A stretch of 64,000 bases of DNA, from contig LR746265.1 of NCBI GenBank assembly GCA_902729315.2, positions 7,807,392 through 7,871,391 on the forward strand. Reading direction: 5' to 3'. Shown here in pieces: positions 1-12,540 of this stretch; the stretch's first letter is position 1, and every line of letters begins with the position of its first letter. The position numbers and the translations under genes are program-made. This DNA is from Spirodela intermedia. Lineage: Eukaryota; Streptophyta; Magnoliopsida; Alismatales; Araceae. Below the pieces are notes generated by a model. It saw only the letters and a list, made by a program, of their open reading frames with translations, was not told where the DNA came from and did no database searches.

Positions 1-79
1 AATAAAAATAATGGGACACGTGTTAAGGCTGAGACTATGATTTTCTTATGTATTTGAAATATCAAAAAAGAATTCCCCT

Positions 80-235
80 GAATGAGAAGCCAAGCGACCA
101 ACAACATCTCATTGATTGGTTTATTGATGCCATGCCAGCAGATTTGCAATTCGAGCTCACTCAGGCGCTTGAACTTACTCACATGGGATGAGCTAATATC
201 TCAAGCGCGCAACATGGAAGATTCTTTTTTTTTAT
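80..235 (+). mobile_element. Ty3/gypsy gag remnant
   Basis: A conceptual translation in one frame gives a gag-like stretch containing the motifs DQQHLIDWFIDAMPADLQFE and LTQALELTHMG, which is the usual look of the retrotransposon gag domain of plant Ty3/gypsy elements. A stop (TGA) follows at about 188-190, and the reading continues in another frame as ELISQARNME, so the fragment is frameshifted and dead. No LTR or pol belonging to it could be recognised; the rest may lie to the left of the window. It belongs to a different family from the element at 4685-7365. Confidence 0.6.
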
Positions 236-1983
236 TTTTAAGCTAAAGCTCAAAGACGAGAAGGCATCTAATACGAATGAAACAGAACCCACTGGGAGGG
301 ACGACACGTCCAAGTTTCCCTGCATGTGGCTCGTCTAATCGTCAACCTTCTTTGGGATAATAAGTCCTAGAGATCTAACTTATCACTTCGAGTGAAGGAA
401 CAACCACTGATATAATAGGCAGCTGCCCTACTTGTCGACGCGAGAATATAGGATAGAACGGAAAAACCAATAAATTGTAAAGTTCATGCAAGATTGGGGT
501 GAACAATTAGCTGAGATATCATCCATAAATGGAGCTTTTACTCAACTTGGGTGCAAGAGATACTTGTTTGAGATAAGAGTGGGGGGATTAATTGAAGAAG
601 ATGGATAAGAGCCTTTGACTTATTCTATCTGTTATAGTCTATTTACCCACAACCTTGATTTTAATATTTTGCTTCCTAAAACTTAACATAGATCGCTAAA
701 ATCTTTAAACAATCACCTAATCCCATGGGTACGAACCAAAGCAAAATGATAAGACTAATTAGAGAAAATCAAACTGGAGTAAGGAGGCCTAGTGAGAGAG
801 AAAAAGTCCAAAATTCTTGTTTCAGAAAAATGTGTGAAGAAACCTAAAGAGTATGAGCTCTAGGAAACGTTGCCACTTCATTCCACTATTTCTAATATTT
901 TAAAGATAAAATTATATTGAATGATTTTTTTAGGAATCAGTAATCATTCTTTGACGAAACTAAATTCAATTGTGCTGCTAGGATGGGCATTATAACTGGA
1001 AAAAATAAATTCTTGCTTGCATGTAAAAATCACATGAAAACAGATATATATGCCTCAATCCAGGGGTCAAAGCACACTTTATTAACTTTTTAGCATGCAC
1101 GAAGAATAATTAACTATAATTTGATTTTTTCCCACTACTTTTTTTATCTAGTTAAAATCGGATAACTTCCATGTATGATGAAATATTTTTTTCACAATTA
1201 CATTCCATATCCTAGTGAGGAATTGGCCTTCTGCAATAGGATAACTTAGGAAATTAAGAAGTAGATTCGAATACAATAGTTCAAAGGAGATGAAGGCACT
1301 TGTGTTTGCTCCATATGATTTATTAGATTGGTATTGATGATGGTGATAAGTGTGTCTAAGAGAGAGAGAGAGAGAGAGAGCATACATTTGGAGTTGCATT
1401 ATTTGGATATTCCTTGTATGTATGAAGGCATTGTTTCAGACCATTCAAGGACTTACAGGTGGGAAAATGTGTCACAAGATCATTGTGACGCTCCTCCTGT
1501 CTTATTCTGGCTCTGACGCTACCTTGATTTTTATCTGGTGCAGGCCTCGAGGTGTGTACTAGAACTCGCAATTGCCATACCCTGAAATGTATTATTCATG
1601 AAAAAAGATTTTTAGAAGTACTTCTATAGAAAATATATGCTTAAAAATTTGAGAAGATATTTTAATATTTTCAGGTTTTCAGTTGATTTTTTTTCTGAGA
1701 TTGGACTTCAAAATCAGGTTCAATGAAACAAAAAAACCAGCTAGGCCCAGATACCACAGTTTCTGTAGTGCCCATTTGTTTCCTGTCTCTCTGTCGCTAT
1801 ATATCTGTGACGCATATACAAAGGGAGAGTCAGATTAGGCCATGTAGGAGAAGGCGGAGCCCGATACGAGTCCTATCGAGAGAAGAACCGGTCCGAATTC
1901 TCCAAATTATTCGGTTGGTCGAACTGGACACGATGCCCCTGCCACCTGGCGCTCGCCTACTACCATTGCAATGCAGATAATGA
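236..1983. other. Intergenic, no gene seen; (AG)n at 1359-1380
   Basis: AT-rich DNA with no open frame that resembles a known protein. It may contain further decayed retroelement sequence up to about 620, continuing from the gag remnant. A (AG)n microsatellite lies at 1359-1380. If the GH17 gene ending at 1984 has a third exon, as its donor-like site suggests, that exon would lie in this interval on the minus strand; I could not identify it. Confidence 0.6.
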
Positions 1984-3496
1984 CTAATTATTTAGCGTAA
2001 TTAGGGACTCACTTGGGCGCTGGTAGACGACGCGGGCTGCACCGTTGAAGTCACAAGCGCCGGCGTCGCGGCCGTGCTGCTGGTAGTAGCTGTTCATGGC
2101 GTAGGAGGCGTGAGCCTCCAGTGTGTTGGGCTCAAAGCACCGCCCTCCAAGCTGCAAGGGCCCGCAGTCCGCGCCGCCAGCACCGCACGCCCAGTCCAAC
2201 GCCGCCTGCAGCTTCTGGCTCCCCGCCGCCACGTTGGCTACGCACCACGAGCCCCCACCTCCGCTGGGGCGGAAGTCGATGTCGTAGACCTTCGTCCCGT
2301 CCGGGTAGAAGATCCCGAAGTTCCTCTCTACCTCCGGTCCCTCCTTGAGGTTCTCGTTGAAGAGAGAGAATATGTAGATGTCCATGTCAGCGTCGGGGTG
2401 CAGCGGCGTCCCCGTCCTCCCGGCGAGGATTCTCTCTATCAGGTTCCCGTTGTACGCCTGAGCGTTTTCCGCGCTCGGGCCCCTCTCTCTACTGAGGGAT
2501 GCCTCTTCCATGCCGGATCTCCTTCTGCCCTCTGGAGAGCTCTGGATAATGCTCAGCGGCCACTTGAGTCGAGTGGGGTGCCCGGTCTCTTGGATGACCA
2601 ACTTCTTGCCTGCTGCGCCAAGGGCTCTAGCCGTAGAGTTGCCGAGGTGGTCTCCGAAGCCGAGCGCGGCCATGCCGGAATACACGGCGTCTAGCTGCGC
2701 GTCGAGGAGGCTGTAGTAAATAAGGCCAGTGCGGGGGTCTCGGACGCCGTTGTTCGGCAGGCCGAGGGCGTAGTTGAGGTCGATGCCGGGGTTCTCCATG
2801 TAGGTGATGTAGGGGTACAGATTGATCATGAAGAAGGAATCGGTGCGGCGGATGAAGTCCAGCATCTGCCGTACGACCGGCTGGAGATCGCCCCGGAAGC
2901 TGCCCTCAGACGGCGGGAAGGACTTGTCGAAGGCGGTGAAGGCGACGGGGGAGGAGACCTTGATGGCGCCGGCCAGCCCGAGGTTGTTCAGGGCATTATA
3001 GACGTTCCACATTGCCGGGATGATCGCGTAGGTGAGGTCGGGCCGCTGGTGGAAGACCTCGTTACCGATGGAGATTGCCTCGATCTGGGTGGCAGGGTAG
3101 TACCTGGCTATGTTCTCCCATACCCAGGTGCCGGCCACGTTGGGGTTGGTGGCGCCGGAGAGCTTATCGTTGGGGAGCGCCACAGAGACCCTAATACCGG
3201 ATCCGGCGAGGGCACGGAGGACCTCGCCATCGGTGTCGTAGATGCTAACGGCTGTGATGCCGTCGGCCTTGAGAAGCTCCACCACCTTGCTCGGCGGCGG
3301 CAGGTTGTTTGCCACTCGGCCGTAGTCCACCCCGATGACCCCCCCTGTCGCTGCAAGACATGGATAATCAACACCAGTCGAGAACTTAGGATAGCGGAGA
3401 AGGGTGAGGGACTGGTCATTCCGGCTCACCTGTGGGCGCTGAGGCGAGGAGGAAGAGGATGAAGGGGAAGAGGCGAGGACGGCGGGCGAGCTCCAT
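1984..3496 (-). CDS. GH17 glucan endo-1,3-beta-glucosidase with CBM43/X8 domain (copy 1)
   Basis: Predicted secreted beta-1,3-glucanase that hydrolyses 1,3-beta-glucan (callose or fungal wall). Exons on the minus strand are 3496-3430 and 3350 down to 1984, with a 79-bp GT-AG intron. Reading straight through that intron gives a longer open frame without a signal peptide, so the spliced start MELARRPRLF, which begins a hydrophobic leader, is preferred. The product is 477 residues as drawn. The GH17 barrel begins at GVIGVDYGR (residue 26). The general acid/base Glu is E120 in IGNEV and the nucleophile is E277 in QETGHP, where family members usually have W in place of H. An X8 module follows at about 391-466. 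Only five X8 cysteines are visible and a GTGAGT donor sits at 2012, just after YQRP. The true C-terminus, including the sixth cysteine and perhaps a GPI signal, is therefore probably on an unseen third exon. A paralogue lies at 8686-10267. The region between the ETGHP motif and AENAQAYN is longer than usual. Confidence 0.88.
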
Positions 3497-4684
3497 CCTA
3501 ATTTCGGTCTTCTCAGCCTCGCCGTTGATGCTCCGAGGTGGAGGTGAGTCAATCTTAGGTCTCCCATTTGTAGCTGGAATGAGATCGGATCGTCACGCAA
3601 TTCTGTTAGCCGCCGGCGGCGCCAGCTAAGATAACATCACATGGCACAATTTAATTCCCCATTATTCTGTTTTTTACCTAAATACCCTGTCAAAGTTGTC
3701 TATGATAAAATGACCTTCTCCTTTTTTATCAAAATTCATTCGTAAATACTTTCGAAGAGGATTACTTCGTAATAAACTGAACCATCATTGAGGAATGACT
3801 TGACGGGTTAATCTGGAACAGTTTTGAGATTTCCAAAGCCCAGAGTAGGATGTATTTCTGAAACATAGTGAAGTTCAAAGCTCAAAACTTGGCTGTTGAG
3901 GCCAAACTCCAATCAAGACCTGGCTTATCTTGACTAATAAGTTGGAACGGGAAGGAATAATTCTATGACCAGTGTGGGACCTATTCAGAGCTGGAATGTA
4001 CATGAATGATCGTCTGATCAAATATCAGGTTTTGATATTTTTTGAGACCAAAGTTTTAGTGATGTTAATAATTTTCTAATTATTTGGAAATTACTCTTTT
4101 TAGGCAGATGATGGATTTACAAGCAGAAGTATGTGCAATAAAATGTGCCTAAAGGGTTTCTTTTTAGTTAAGTAGGGATAATGTAATAGCGCTAGAGTTG
4201 ATGTGAGAGGTATTACTCCGCCGATGTTGAGGCCTTATCGATTCCCAAATAGTCGCCCCACGTGACAAACAATGCCATCTCGCTTCTCTCTCTCTCTCTC
4301 TCTCGCGTTCCCCCACCCTATCTTTTGCCTATGTTTGAGTAGGTCCGTCCGGAGAAACCCAGCTTTGTTACTTTTGCCGCGTGCGTCGTTGTTCCAGCTT
4401 ATTGCCGACATAAGGTTCCAAGTGGGTGTGGGCTCCTCGGCGGCCACATGATTCGTTTGACCAGAGACGGGAAGCTTTGGATAAACAAACCTTCAATTTT
4501 GATTATTTACCCCCGCCCCACCACAGATCATGATGATTCATATCCTCCAACATAATCAATTTTACAAGGATATAAATGGTAATAAATAAGTAAAAGCCCT
4601 TATCAATAATTTTCTTAGTATAGATAATTCATGATTCCCACATCCAAATAAAACAGGCCTTTGGACTTTTGATGATGACACACC
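3497..4684. other. Upstream region of GH17 copy 1; (CT)n at 4285-4304
   Basis: No gene recognised. This is the promoter side of the minus-strand GH17 copy 1, but I see no clear TATA box close to its start. Isolated TTGAC cores occur near 3797 and 3929, without the clustering seen at copy 2. A (CT)n microsatellite lies at 4285-4304. The right edge adjoins the broken end of a gypsy element. Confidence 0.55.
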
Positions 4685-6663
4685 TACCTACTGATACCTA
4701 CTAATATCATTATTGGTAAAAATTAAAAGTTCATTATAATGAGGTATAAAAGAGAAAACCACTAGATAAGATTTCGGGTTCATACTTTCATGAATTAATC
4801 TTTTCTCTAATAGTTTTTCAACTTGTTCTTGTAGAATTTTATTCTCCTTAGGGCTCATTTTGTAATGAGGTAAATTTGGCATACTTGTTCTAGGAATCAA
4901 GTCTATATGACGTTGCATGCCCCTAAGTGGAGGAAGATTTATAGAGGAATCTTGTGTGATAGAAAACTCATTTAACATATTATGTGCTGCCTCAAGTATA
5001 ACACTAGAATCATGCAAAGAGACATTCTCCTTTTTAACTAGCTATTATTACAGAATTTTCTTTCAAAGTATTAAATAGTTCCTTTTTGTTAATCATTATA
5101 ACTTTCAGAATTTACTATGAGTTGCATCTAAATCATATTGCCATGGTCTACCCAAAATTAGATGACAAACATCCATCTCAACAACATCACAATAAATTTC
5201 ATCAAAATATAGTTTTTCCATTAAGAATTTAACTAAACAAGTCTCTATAACTTTGGTTTCATAATCCTTCTTTATCCACCCAATTCTATATGGATGTGGA
5301 TGTTTTTCAGTTTTCAGCCCCAATTTCTATACCATCAAAGAAGAAATAATATTTTCACTATTGTCAAAATCAATAATCACATCACATACCTTCCCATCAA
5401 TAGTGCATTTTGTTCTGAAGACATTATGACATTGGGGAGGTTCTTCCTTCTTTGGTGCATACATCAGTCTCCAAACAACTAGAGAGTGACCAAAGTCTTC
5501 TTCTTCTTTACTTTCAATAACATTCTCTTGAATTTCTTCTTGATCTTCTACACCCTCAATTTCCTCTTCATCTATGGCTTCTATGAAATTCACAGCACCA
5601 CATTTTGGACAAACATTTGATTTGTGACCTTCTTTATTACATCTGTAATATTTTAGAATAGAATTAGGTACATATGGATTCCTTTGAGAAGAATTTTGTC
5701 ACTAGTAATAGATCCACTTGGTCTTAGTGTAGTTGAGGTTGCTGATCTTCCATTATTGGTAACAGATGAAATATGTGCTGGTCTTGACCTATTTGACTGA
5801 AATATTGACATATTAGTAAAATTTCGAGTTCTAGATTTTCCTTTCTCCAATAAAGCTTCAACATGTTCTAATGTATAACAACATCATTTAACTTAAAAAA
5901 TGATTGTAAAGTAACTTTTTCTTCAATATCCCATTGAAGTCTACTTTTAAATCTAGAGATCATATAAGCTTCAGATGCAGTCAAATTGACTCTTGAAGAA
6001 AGTCTGTAAAATTCCTCAACATATTCTGTGATAGATCTACTTCTCTATTTATAACTTTGATATTGATGATATAAAATCTGTTCATAATCAAGAGGAAGAA
6101 ATCTAGCTTTTAATAATTTTTTCATCTTATCCCAACTTCGAACATAATCTTTTTTAATCTTGCACAAGTGGATTGTAGCTGATCCCACCAAGTAGAGGCT
6201 CCACCTTTGAGTTTATAGGCAACTAATTTCACCTATTTCTCATTAGAAATCTTGATATATTAAAAAAATCTCTCAACTTTAGAAATCCAATCAAGAAATT
6301 TTTCTATTTTTAAATGTCCATTAAAACTAGGCAAATCAATTTTCATTCGAAAATCTCTACAATCATCATGATCAGATCTACCTTTTGAGCTTCTTATATC
6401 ATTTGATAAGTTTTTTCTATGAGAGATAGAAATCACTTTATTTTTTACCAGTTTGACCATGAGATTAACATTCTATTATAGACATTCATGCTATGATTTG
6501 CTTCAACGTGTCATTCAAATTTTCAAATTTTTATTCCATATGAATCTTGAAATTAGCAAATTCTGATTTTGAAATAGGACATACCTTAGAACATTCATTG
6601 TCATTGATGTGAATCCCTTTACCTCATGACATCTTGTAAATCTAAATCTAGAATGCTAACCTT

Positions 6664-6675
6664 GCTCTAATACCA
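6664..6675 (-). other. Primer binding site of the gypsy element (tRNA-iMet type)
   Basis: The minus strand reads TGGTATTAGAGC, one mismatch from TGGTATCAGAGC, the usual plant initiator-tRNA-Met primer site. It lies two bases internal to the LTR end, the expected spacing. Confidence 0.75.
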
Positions 6676-6677
6676 CT

Positions 6678-7365
6678 TGATGTAGTGAAACTTGAGGAGA
6701 GAATGGCTTGAATGAGTTGTGATCAACTTTGATGTTGTGGAGGTCGAAGACACATCTTGAATCTTCAAAAAACATGTTCCAATGGTTGTCCTTTTGCTCT
6801 AAATCCACAAGGTGAAGAGGGCAGGTCCCTTGAGTCCACAAGAGGGGTGATTCTAAATCCACATAATCAAGAATAAGTTCCTTGAGTCTATAGGGGTGCT
6901 GGAGTCCATTAGTAGAGGAAGAGAACTTGAAGAGAAGAAAACTCACAAAATTATATTGAAAAAAGGTAATCTCCCTCTAGGGCTATAGGGGGTGCCTTTA
7001 AATAGGCTACAAAGTTTTGATTTGGGGACCAAGATTTGAATTTCAAATGAAAATTTGATTTTCAGATGAAATTTTAAATTAAAAAAAAAATTCAAATTTA
7101 AAATTTGAATTTCAAATTCAAATTTAAATTTTAAATGAAAATAAAAATAAAAATAAAAATAGATATATGGGCCTAGTTTCGTAATTGGGCTAGTTAAGTA
7201 AAGTGGGCTTGAAGCTGCAACAGTAATAGGCTTCAAGGTGCATCAAGTAAAGTGGGCTTCAAGCTGGATCAATATTGGGCTTCAGGCTTCTTCAATAGTG
7301 GGCTTCAAGGTTTGAGCTGCATCATGCAGTGGTGGAGACAAGTCCCGTTCACCACTAGCACTTCA
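6678..7365 (-). repeat. 5' LTR of the gypsy element (688 bp)
   Basis: On the minus strand it begins TGAAGTGCTAGTGG and ends CTACATCA, two bases before the primer binding site. Part of it (about 7060-7160) is a simple A/T-rich run of AAATTT-type words. Another part (about 7200-7330) holds short tandem copies of a 'gggcttcaag' phrase. No second copy of this LTR was seen in the window, in agreement with truncation of the 3' half. The outer boundary is inferred from the TG/CA rule alone. Confidence 0.65.
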
Positions 7366-8685
7366 AAAACTTTAGGTTTGAGTTTTCTTCCTAGTATATT
7401 ATAAGTCATATAATTACAAGTAATTCTAAAATTAGGATAAGAATGGGGGTGAGATCATTTTAAATAAATATTATGTCAATTAAGTAATATATGTTCATGT
7501 TCTAATGTGAAATGAAAAACATATTTAAAAGTTTGGAAATATGTAATAGATATTTCATTTTATTAGGGTCATAAATTTCTTAATGTATCTCGTCCTACTC
7601 ATTCCAAATTTAGCATGGCTTGAATTTATGTTTTGGTGAATTATTGTACATGTCACAAGAGATTGTTTCCAATAGGAGTGCCATGATACTTTGAAAATAA
7701 ATTTGTCGTTAGACTAATGCATCCATATCTGAAAGTGAGTCACTGAGATTATTATTATTATTATATTTTTTTAGAAAAGTTCAAATCATTATCTAATCTT
7801 GCTTATATTGCTCATATTTTAAAAATTCATTTATAACCAAATCTTTTTGATACATGGTAAGCCCTTGGATCACCTTCCCATTTTCTTCCTTCACTTTACT
7901 AGACAATAAATATCAATCCATGTTGCTCTAATAGTTTATATCCATCATTTAATTGAAGAATAATTTATAGGAACTGACTAGTGTGTAGTAAGCATTGTGA
8001 AAGTTGTAGCTCATAATCAAGGAAGAAAGAGGAAAACTCATTTTATTCTGTCATAACTCACTCCTTTTATTACAAGACATGCTTATTGTGCAGCATGGGT
8101 GATCTGAAATCACTCCATTTACTCCATGATCAACATAATAAGATGCCTTGTTCCACTTTCATCAAGATGATGATGGCAGCTTGCAGTTTCCAAACACTGC
8201 AAAAGTTAATTACAAAAGAATGAAATATTTTAAAAATATTTTATTGGAAATTATTGTGAAGAACAAAGGGACTAGAATAAAACATGTGATGCGGGAAAAC
8301 ATGATTTCATTATATTTACCAAAAACATGATATCTTTATGTCTTTTGGATGATCATATTTCATGGAATTTATCACCTATATGAGCCTTGAATGATTAGTG
8401 CATCAGGTTTTGATCATTTGTAGGAAGCCATTGTAATTAACGATATCAACTAAACCAATAACTACATATTTCCTAAGATTACACCACAAAAAAACTATCA
8501 TGGAATTGAACAGAAAACGTGTCTCGGTTTGGGTAATCACAAGATTAAAATTATAATTGTTGAATATATTATCAAAATAATCACGATATTATTCTGAATA
8601 TGTAGGGAGTTCTCACCTTTATATGTTCCTCTTGTATTACATGGTTTTAGGAGTAATCCATTGTTTTATATTCTTTAGTTTTTTG
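7366..8685. other. AT-rich intergenic DNA, nothing recognised
   Basis: No convincing coding region, repeat array or RNA gene. The short open frames are AT-rich and have no recognisable motif. It lies 3' of GH17 copy 2, so it would hold a missing third exon of that gene if one exists. Confidence 0.5.
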
Positions 8686-10267
8686 TTAAGGGAAGAACAA
8701 TCGCCCTGAATAAAAATAATAAGGATCCAAGCTAAATTGTAGAACTGATTTGACGAGTGACCCACCTGGGCGCTGGTAGACGACACGACCTGCCCCCTTG
8801 AAATCGCAGGTGCCGGCGCCGCGGCCGTGCTTTTGGTAGTAGCTGTTCATGGCGTAGGACGCGTGGGCCTCCACCGTGTTCGGCTCGTAGCACGCGGCAC
8901 CCCGCTGTATCGGCGCGCAGTCCGCCCCGCCTTGGCCGCACGCGTACTCCAGCGCCGCCTGCAGCCTCTGGCTCCCCGCTGCCGGGTCGGCCACGCACCA
9001 CGAGTCCCCACCTCCGGGTCGAAAATTGACGTCGTAGACCTTATTCCCGTCCGGGTAGAAAAGCCCGAAGTTCCTCTCCGTCTCTGCCCCCTGCTTGAGG
9101 TTCTCGTTGAAGAGAGAAAATATGTAGACGTCCAGGTCGGCGCCGGGGTGCAGCGGCGTCCCCGTCTTCCCGTCGAGAATTCTCTTTATCAGGTTCCCGT
9201 TGTAAGCCTGAGCGTTCTCCGCGGTCGGGCCCCTCACTGTGACGAGCGAGGCGTTCCAGATTCCTTCCTCGGCGCCTGCCCCTTTGGTCTTCGTCATGCG
9301 TTCTCGTGGAGACGGCCTGCGTGGGACGACGGGGTGCCCGGTTTCCCAGACCGCCGCTTTCCACCTGCTGGACGACGAGCGCTCCCCCGCCATTGGACTG
9401 GCGGTGTCCCCGAAGCCGAGCGCCGCCATGGCGGAGTACAGGGCGTCCAGTTGCGCGTCGAACAGGCTGTAGTACATGAGACCAGTGCGGGGGTCTCGGA
9501 CGCCGTCGTTGGGCAGGCCGAGGGCGTAGTTGAGGTCAATTTGGGGGTTATCCATGTAGGTGATGTAGGGGTACAGATTGATTGTGAAGTAGGAGTCGGT
9601 GCGGCGGATGAAGTCGAGCATCTGCCGCACAACTGGCTGGAGGTCCCCGCGGAAGATGCCCTCAGACGGGGGGAAGGACTTGGCAACGGCAGAGAAGGCG
9701 ACGGGGGAGGAGACCTTGATGGCGCCGGCCAGCCCGAGGTTGTTCAGTGCATTGTAAACGTTCCACATAGCGGGGACGATGGAGGAGGAGAGGTCGGGCC
9801 GCTGGTGGAAGACCTCGTTTCCGACAGCGATGGCGTGGATCTGGGTGTTAGGGTAGTACTTGCCTATGTTCTCCCATACCCAGGTGCCGGCGACGTCGGG
9901 GTTGGTGGCGCCGGCGAGCTTATCGTTGGGGAGCGCCACAGCGACCTTTATGCCTGAGCCGGATAAAGCGCGGAGGACCTCAACGTTGGTGTCATAGATG
10001 CGGACGGCTCCGATCCCGTTGGTCTTGAGGAGATCCACCACCCTTCCTGGTGAAGGCAGGTTATCGGCCACCCGGCCGTAGTCCACTCCGATAACGCCTC
10101 CTGACGCTGCAAGACCATTGTCGGTCAGGCACAGAAGCAAGATTCCAGAAGTCGAAGTGACGAAGCTCAGGTCCATACTCACCGCTGGAAGCCAAGAAGC
10201 TAAAAAACGAGAAGACGAAGATGACAAAGAGGGACGGAGAGGCAGAGCCTGGAAGTTCCATAGCCAT
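8686..10267 (-). CDS. GH17 glucan endo-1,3-beta-glucosidase with CBM43/X8 domain (copy 2)
   Basis: Tandem paralogue of the gene at 1984-3496, same strand and architecture. Exons are 10267-10183 and 10106-8686 with a 76-bp GT-AG intron at the same codon phase as copy 1. I chose the ATG at 10267 (MAMELPGSAS). A TATA box at 10317-10311 would place transcription start near 10285, so the in-frame ATG at 10294 would probably be upstream of the transcript. A hydrophobic leader (SLFVIFVFSFFSFLASS) precedes GVIGVDYGR. Catalytic residues are E126 in VGNEV and E283 in WETGHP, again with H for the usual W. The X8 module spans about residues 398-471 and shows five of the usual six cysteines. A GTGGGT donor at 8765 follows YQRP exactly as in copy 1, so the last ~26 residues of the 501-residue frame are probably intron read-through. 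Residues 260-330 differ most from copy 1, including an inserted Arg/Lys-rich loop. Confidence 0.87.
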
Positions 10268-10310
10268 TTCTTGAGCGGCGGTGGGGCGTTCCATAGGCCA
10301 TCGTGAGAAG

Positions 10311-10317
10311 TTTATAG
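10311..10317 (-). promoter_or_regulatory. TATA box of GH17 copy 2
   Basis: The minus strand reads CTATAAA, 44 bases before the chosen ATG. With the usual spacing of about 30 bases, the transcript would begin near 10285, leaving a leader of roughly 20 bases. Confidence 0.55.
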
Positions 10318-10349
10318 ATAACAGCTTGGTGGAAGCGGCGTCGGAATGA

Positions 10350-10502
10350 TGACGTAAGGATAAGGAGGGGTCCTTCCTGGGTATGCTTTCGTTGACTGCG
10401 AAGACCCTTAGTTGCCTTTTGATGAGTGGTTGACGGACAAAAGAAGTTAGGACTATGACACTATCGTTGACTGAAAGGTCATGTTGGTCTCAACTGTTGA
10501 CT
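10350..10502 (-). promoter_or_regulatory. W-box cluster and TGACG element upstream of GH17 copy 2
   Basis: Four TTGAC cores lie on the plus strand at 10392-10397 (TTGACT), 10430-10434 (TTGACG context), 10467-10472 (TTGACT) and 10497-10502 (TTGACT), all within 111 bases. A TGACGTAA motif lies at 10350-10357. W-boxes are bound by WRKY factors and TGACG motifs by TGA-type bZIP factors; together they are typical of pathogen- and salicylate-responsive promoters. The cluster is 80-235 bases upstream of the start codon of a beta-1,3-glucanase. The regulatory role is inferred. Confidence 0.6.
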
Positions 10503-11754
10503 AGGAAAACGGGAAGCTTCTTACATCATTCTCTCATAAAATAATCTATAATTTCTACGCTACTTCCTTTAGAAACATCAAAGATTAGAGATTTTCTTAC
10601 GATATACATGTACACTTTTATTTGAACTACACAATATGTATTTTTTAATTAAACTATTTTCCATCCTTTTGGATGTCAAATTCAAATGGTCGACTAGGTT
10701 AGGCATCTACCTTTCAGCCAAGAGATATTTGACATTAATCCAATTTGACACTAAGAAAACGGAATTCAAAAATAAGTTTCTAGGGCTGAATCTATATTTC
10801 CTAAAAACTGAGATACATCTAGAAAAGGAATTTTGGACCTGAGTCCATGGCCCCATTTCACCCTAGGATGACTCATTTTGTGGTTCCCTAAAGTCATCAA
10901 GTAATATTAAGTAATAATTGACAACCAAAATTATTCCATGGAACTTTTTTTATTAAACTATAAACTTCTAAATCAATTAATTACAGCTAATTGATGACAT
11001 GATCCCGCCTTATGCCAAAAATCATAATTTTTTTGCTTTAAATTTATAAAATGTGATGTTCAGTAATATCCCAAACTTTTTTCTTAGGGTTTTAATAATT
11101 ACTTAAATTATTTATAAACCCTAATAAATTTTTGACAATTCTAAAAAACGTCACATATATAAAAAGTTTAATTTAGTTGATTTTAGAAAAAAGTCAATTC
11201 TAAATATTTTGGATTTAATTGTCGGACTTGTCAATAAGGGGGTTGAATTAGTGAAGCGGAGTTCAACCTTTTTTTTTGACTTGTCCTCTTTATTTCAATA
11301 TTGTGTGATACTAAGGGTGTTGATGTGATGTTTACATTGAATAACAGATTGAAGTCACCTACTTCACAGTTCTAACAGCCAATTGTCCAAATTATAACTA
11401 TGTAAAATAAAAAGAATGTACAAGATCAATAATCATTCATATTTGTTGTTTCACACTTCTTGCTTTGTAGATTCTCATTACTTATAGATTTTAGGCCATA
11501 GATCAAGAACGTGGTCTTGAACTGGTCAATCTTCATTTTAACGTTTCCTAAACTACTTTAAAATTATTTAATCTCCATCCTCCGATCCTAAATTCTAGGG
11601 GACAGCCTAAATCTTTTACCTTATTGGCAGCAAGAGTTTATTATAGCTGACCCGTTATCCATGACTAATCTCCAACAACATTTTACTTTAGATGAGTAAG
11701 TGAGATAGGGAGAGATAGAGTGGGAGTATGGAAGAGATGGGCAATAACCGTAGG
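10503..11754. other. AT-rich intergenic DNA
   Basis: No gene recognised. A phrase GGGGGTTGAATTAGTG near 11239 resembles LTR-end sequence of some plant copia elements, but no element could be delimited. Confidence 0.5.

Positions 11755-12539
<785 letters not shown>

Positions 12540-12540
<1 letters not shown>

Larger units (their letters stand above)
4685..7365 (-). mobile_element. Truncated Ty3/gypsy LTR retrotransposon (5' LTR, gag, protease, start of RT)
   Basis: Read on the minus strand, the order is LTR (7365-6678), primer binding site (6675-6664), gag (about 6460-5660), zinc knuckle (about 5655-5590), aspartic protease region (about 5593-5105) and the N-terminal edge of reverse transcriptase (about 5017-4740). 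Diagnostic pieces are a knuckle ending NKEGHKSNVCPKCG, whose first cysteine is replaced by Tyr, the protease flank VFRTKCTIDGKVCDV, GRPWQYD after the protease, and SPKENKILQEQVEKLLEK at the RT edge. This pattern fits chromovirus-like (Reina-type) elements. Several stops and frame changes show it is dead. The palm and thumb of RT, RNase H, integrase and 3' LTR are missing, so it was truncated near 4685. It sits between the two tandem GH17 genes. Confidence 0.85.

Noticed and set aside
1984-3600. A single uninterrupted 538-codon frame for GH17 copy 1
   Set aside because: The 5' part has no signal peptide and runs through a GT-AG intron; the spliced model gives a proper leader and matches copy 2.
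6943-7236. Phe/Leu-rich minus-strand frame
   Set aside because: It falls within the A/T simple-sequence part of the gypsy LTR.
8827-9957. Long plus-strand open frame (376 codons) opposite GH17 copy 2
   Set aside because: It mirrors the GC-rich codon usage of the glucanase; there is a similar antisense frame over copy 1, and no motif is present.
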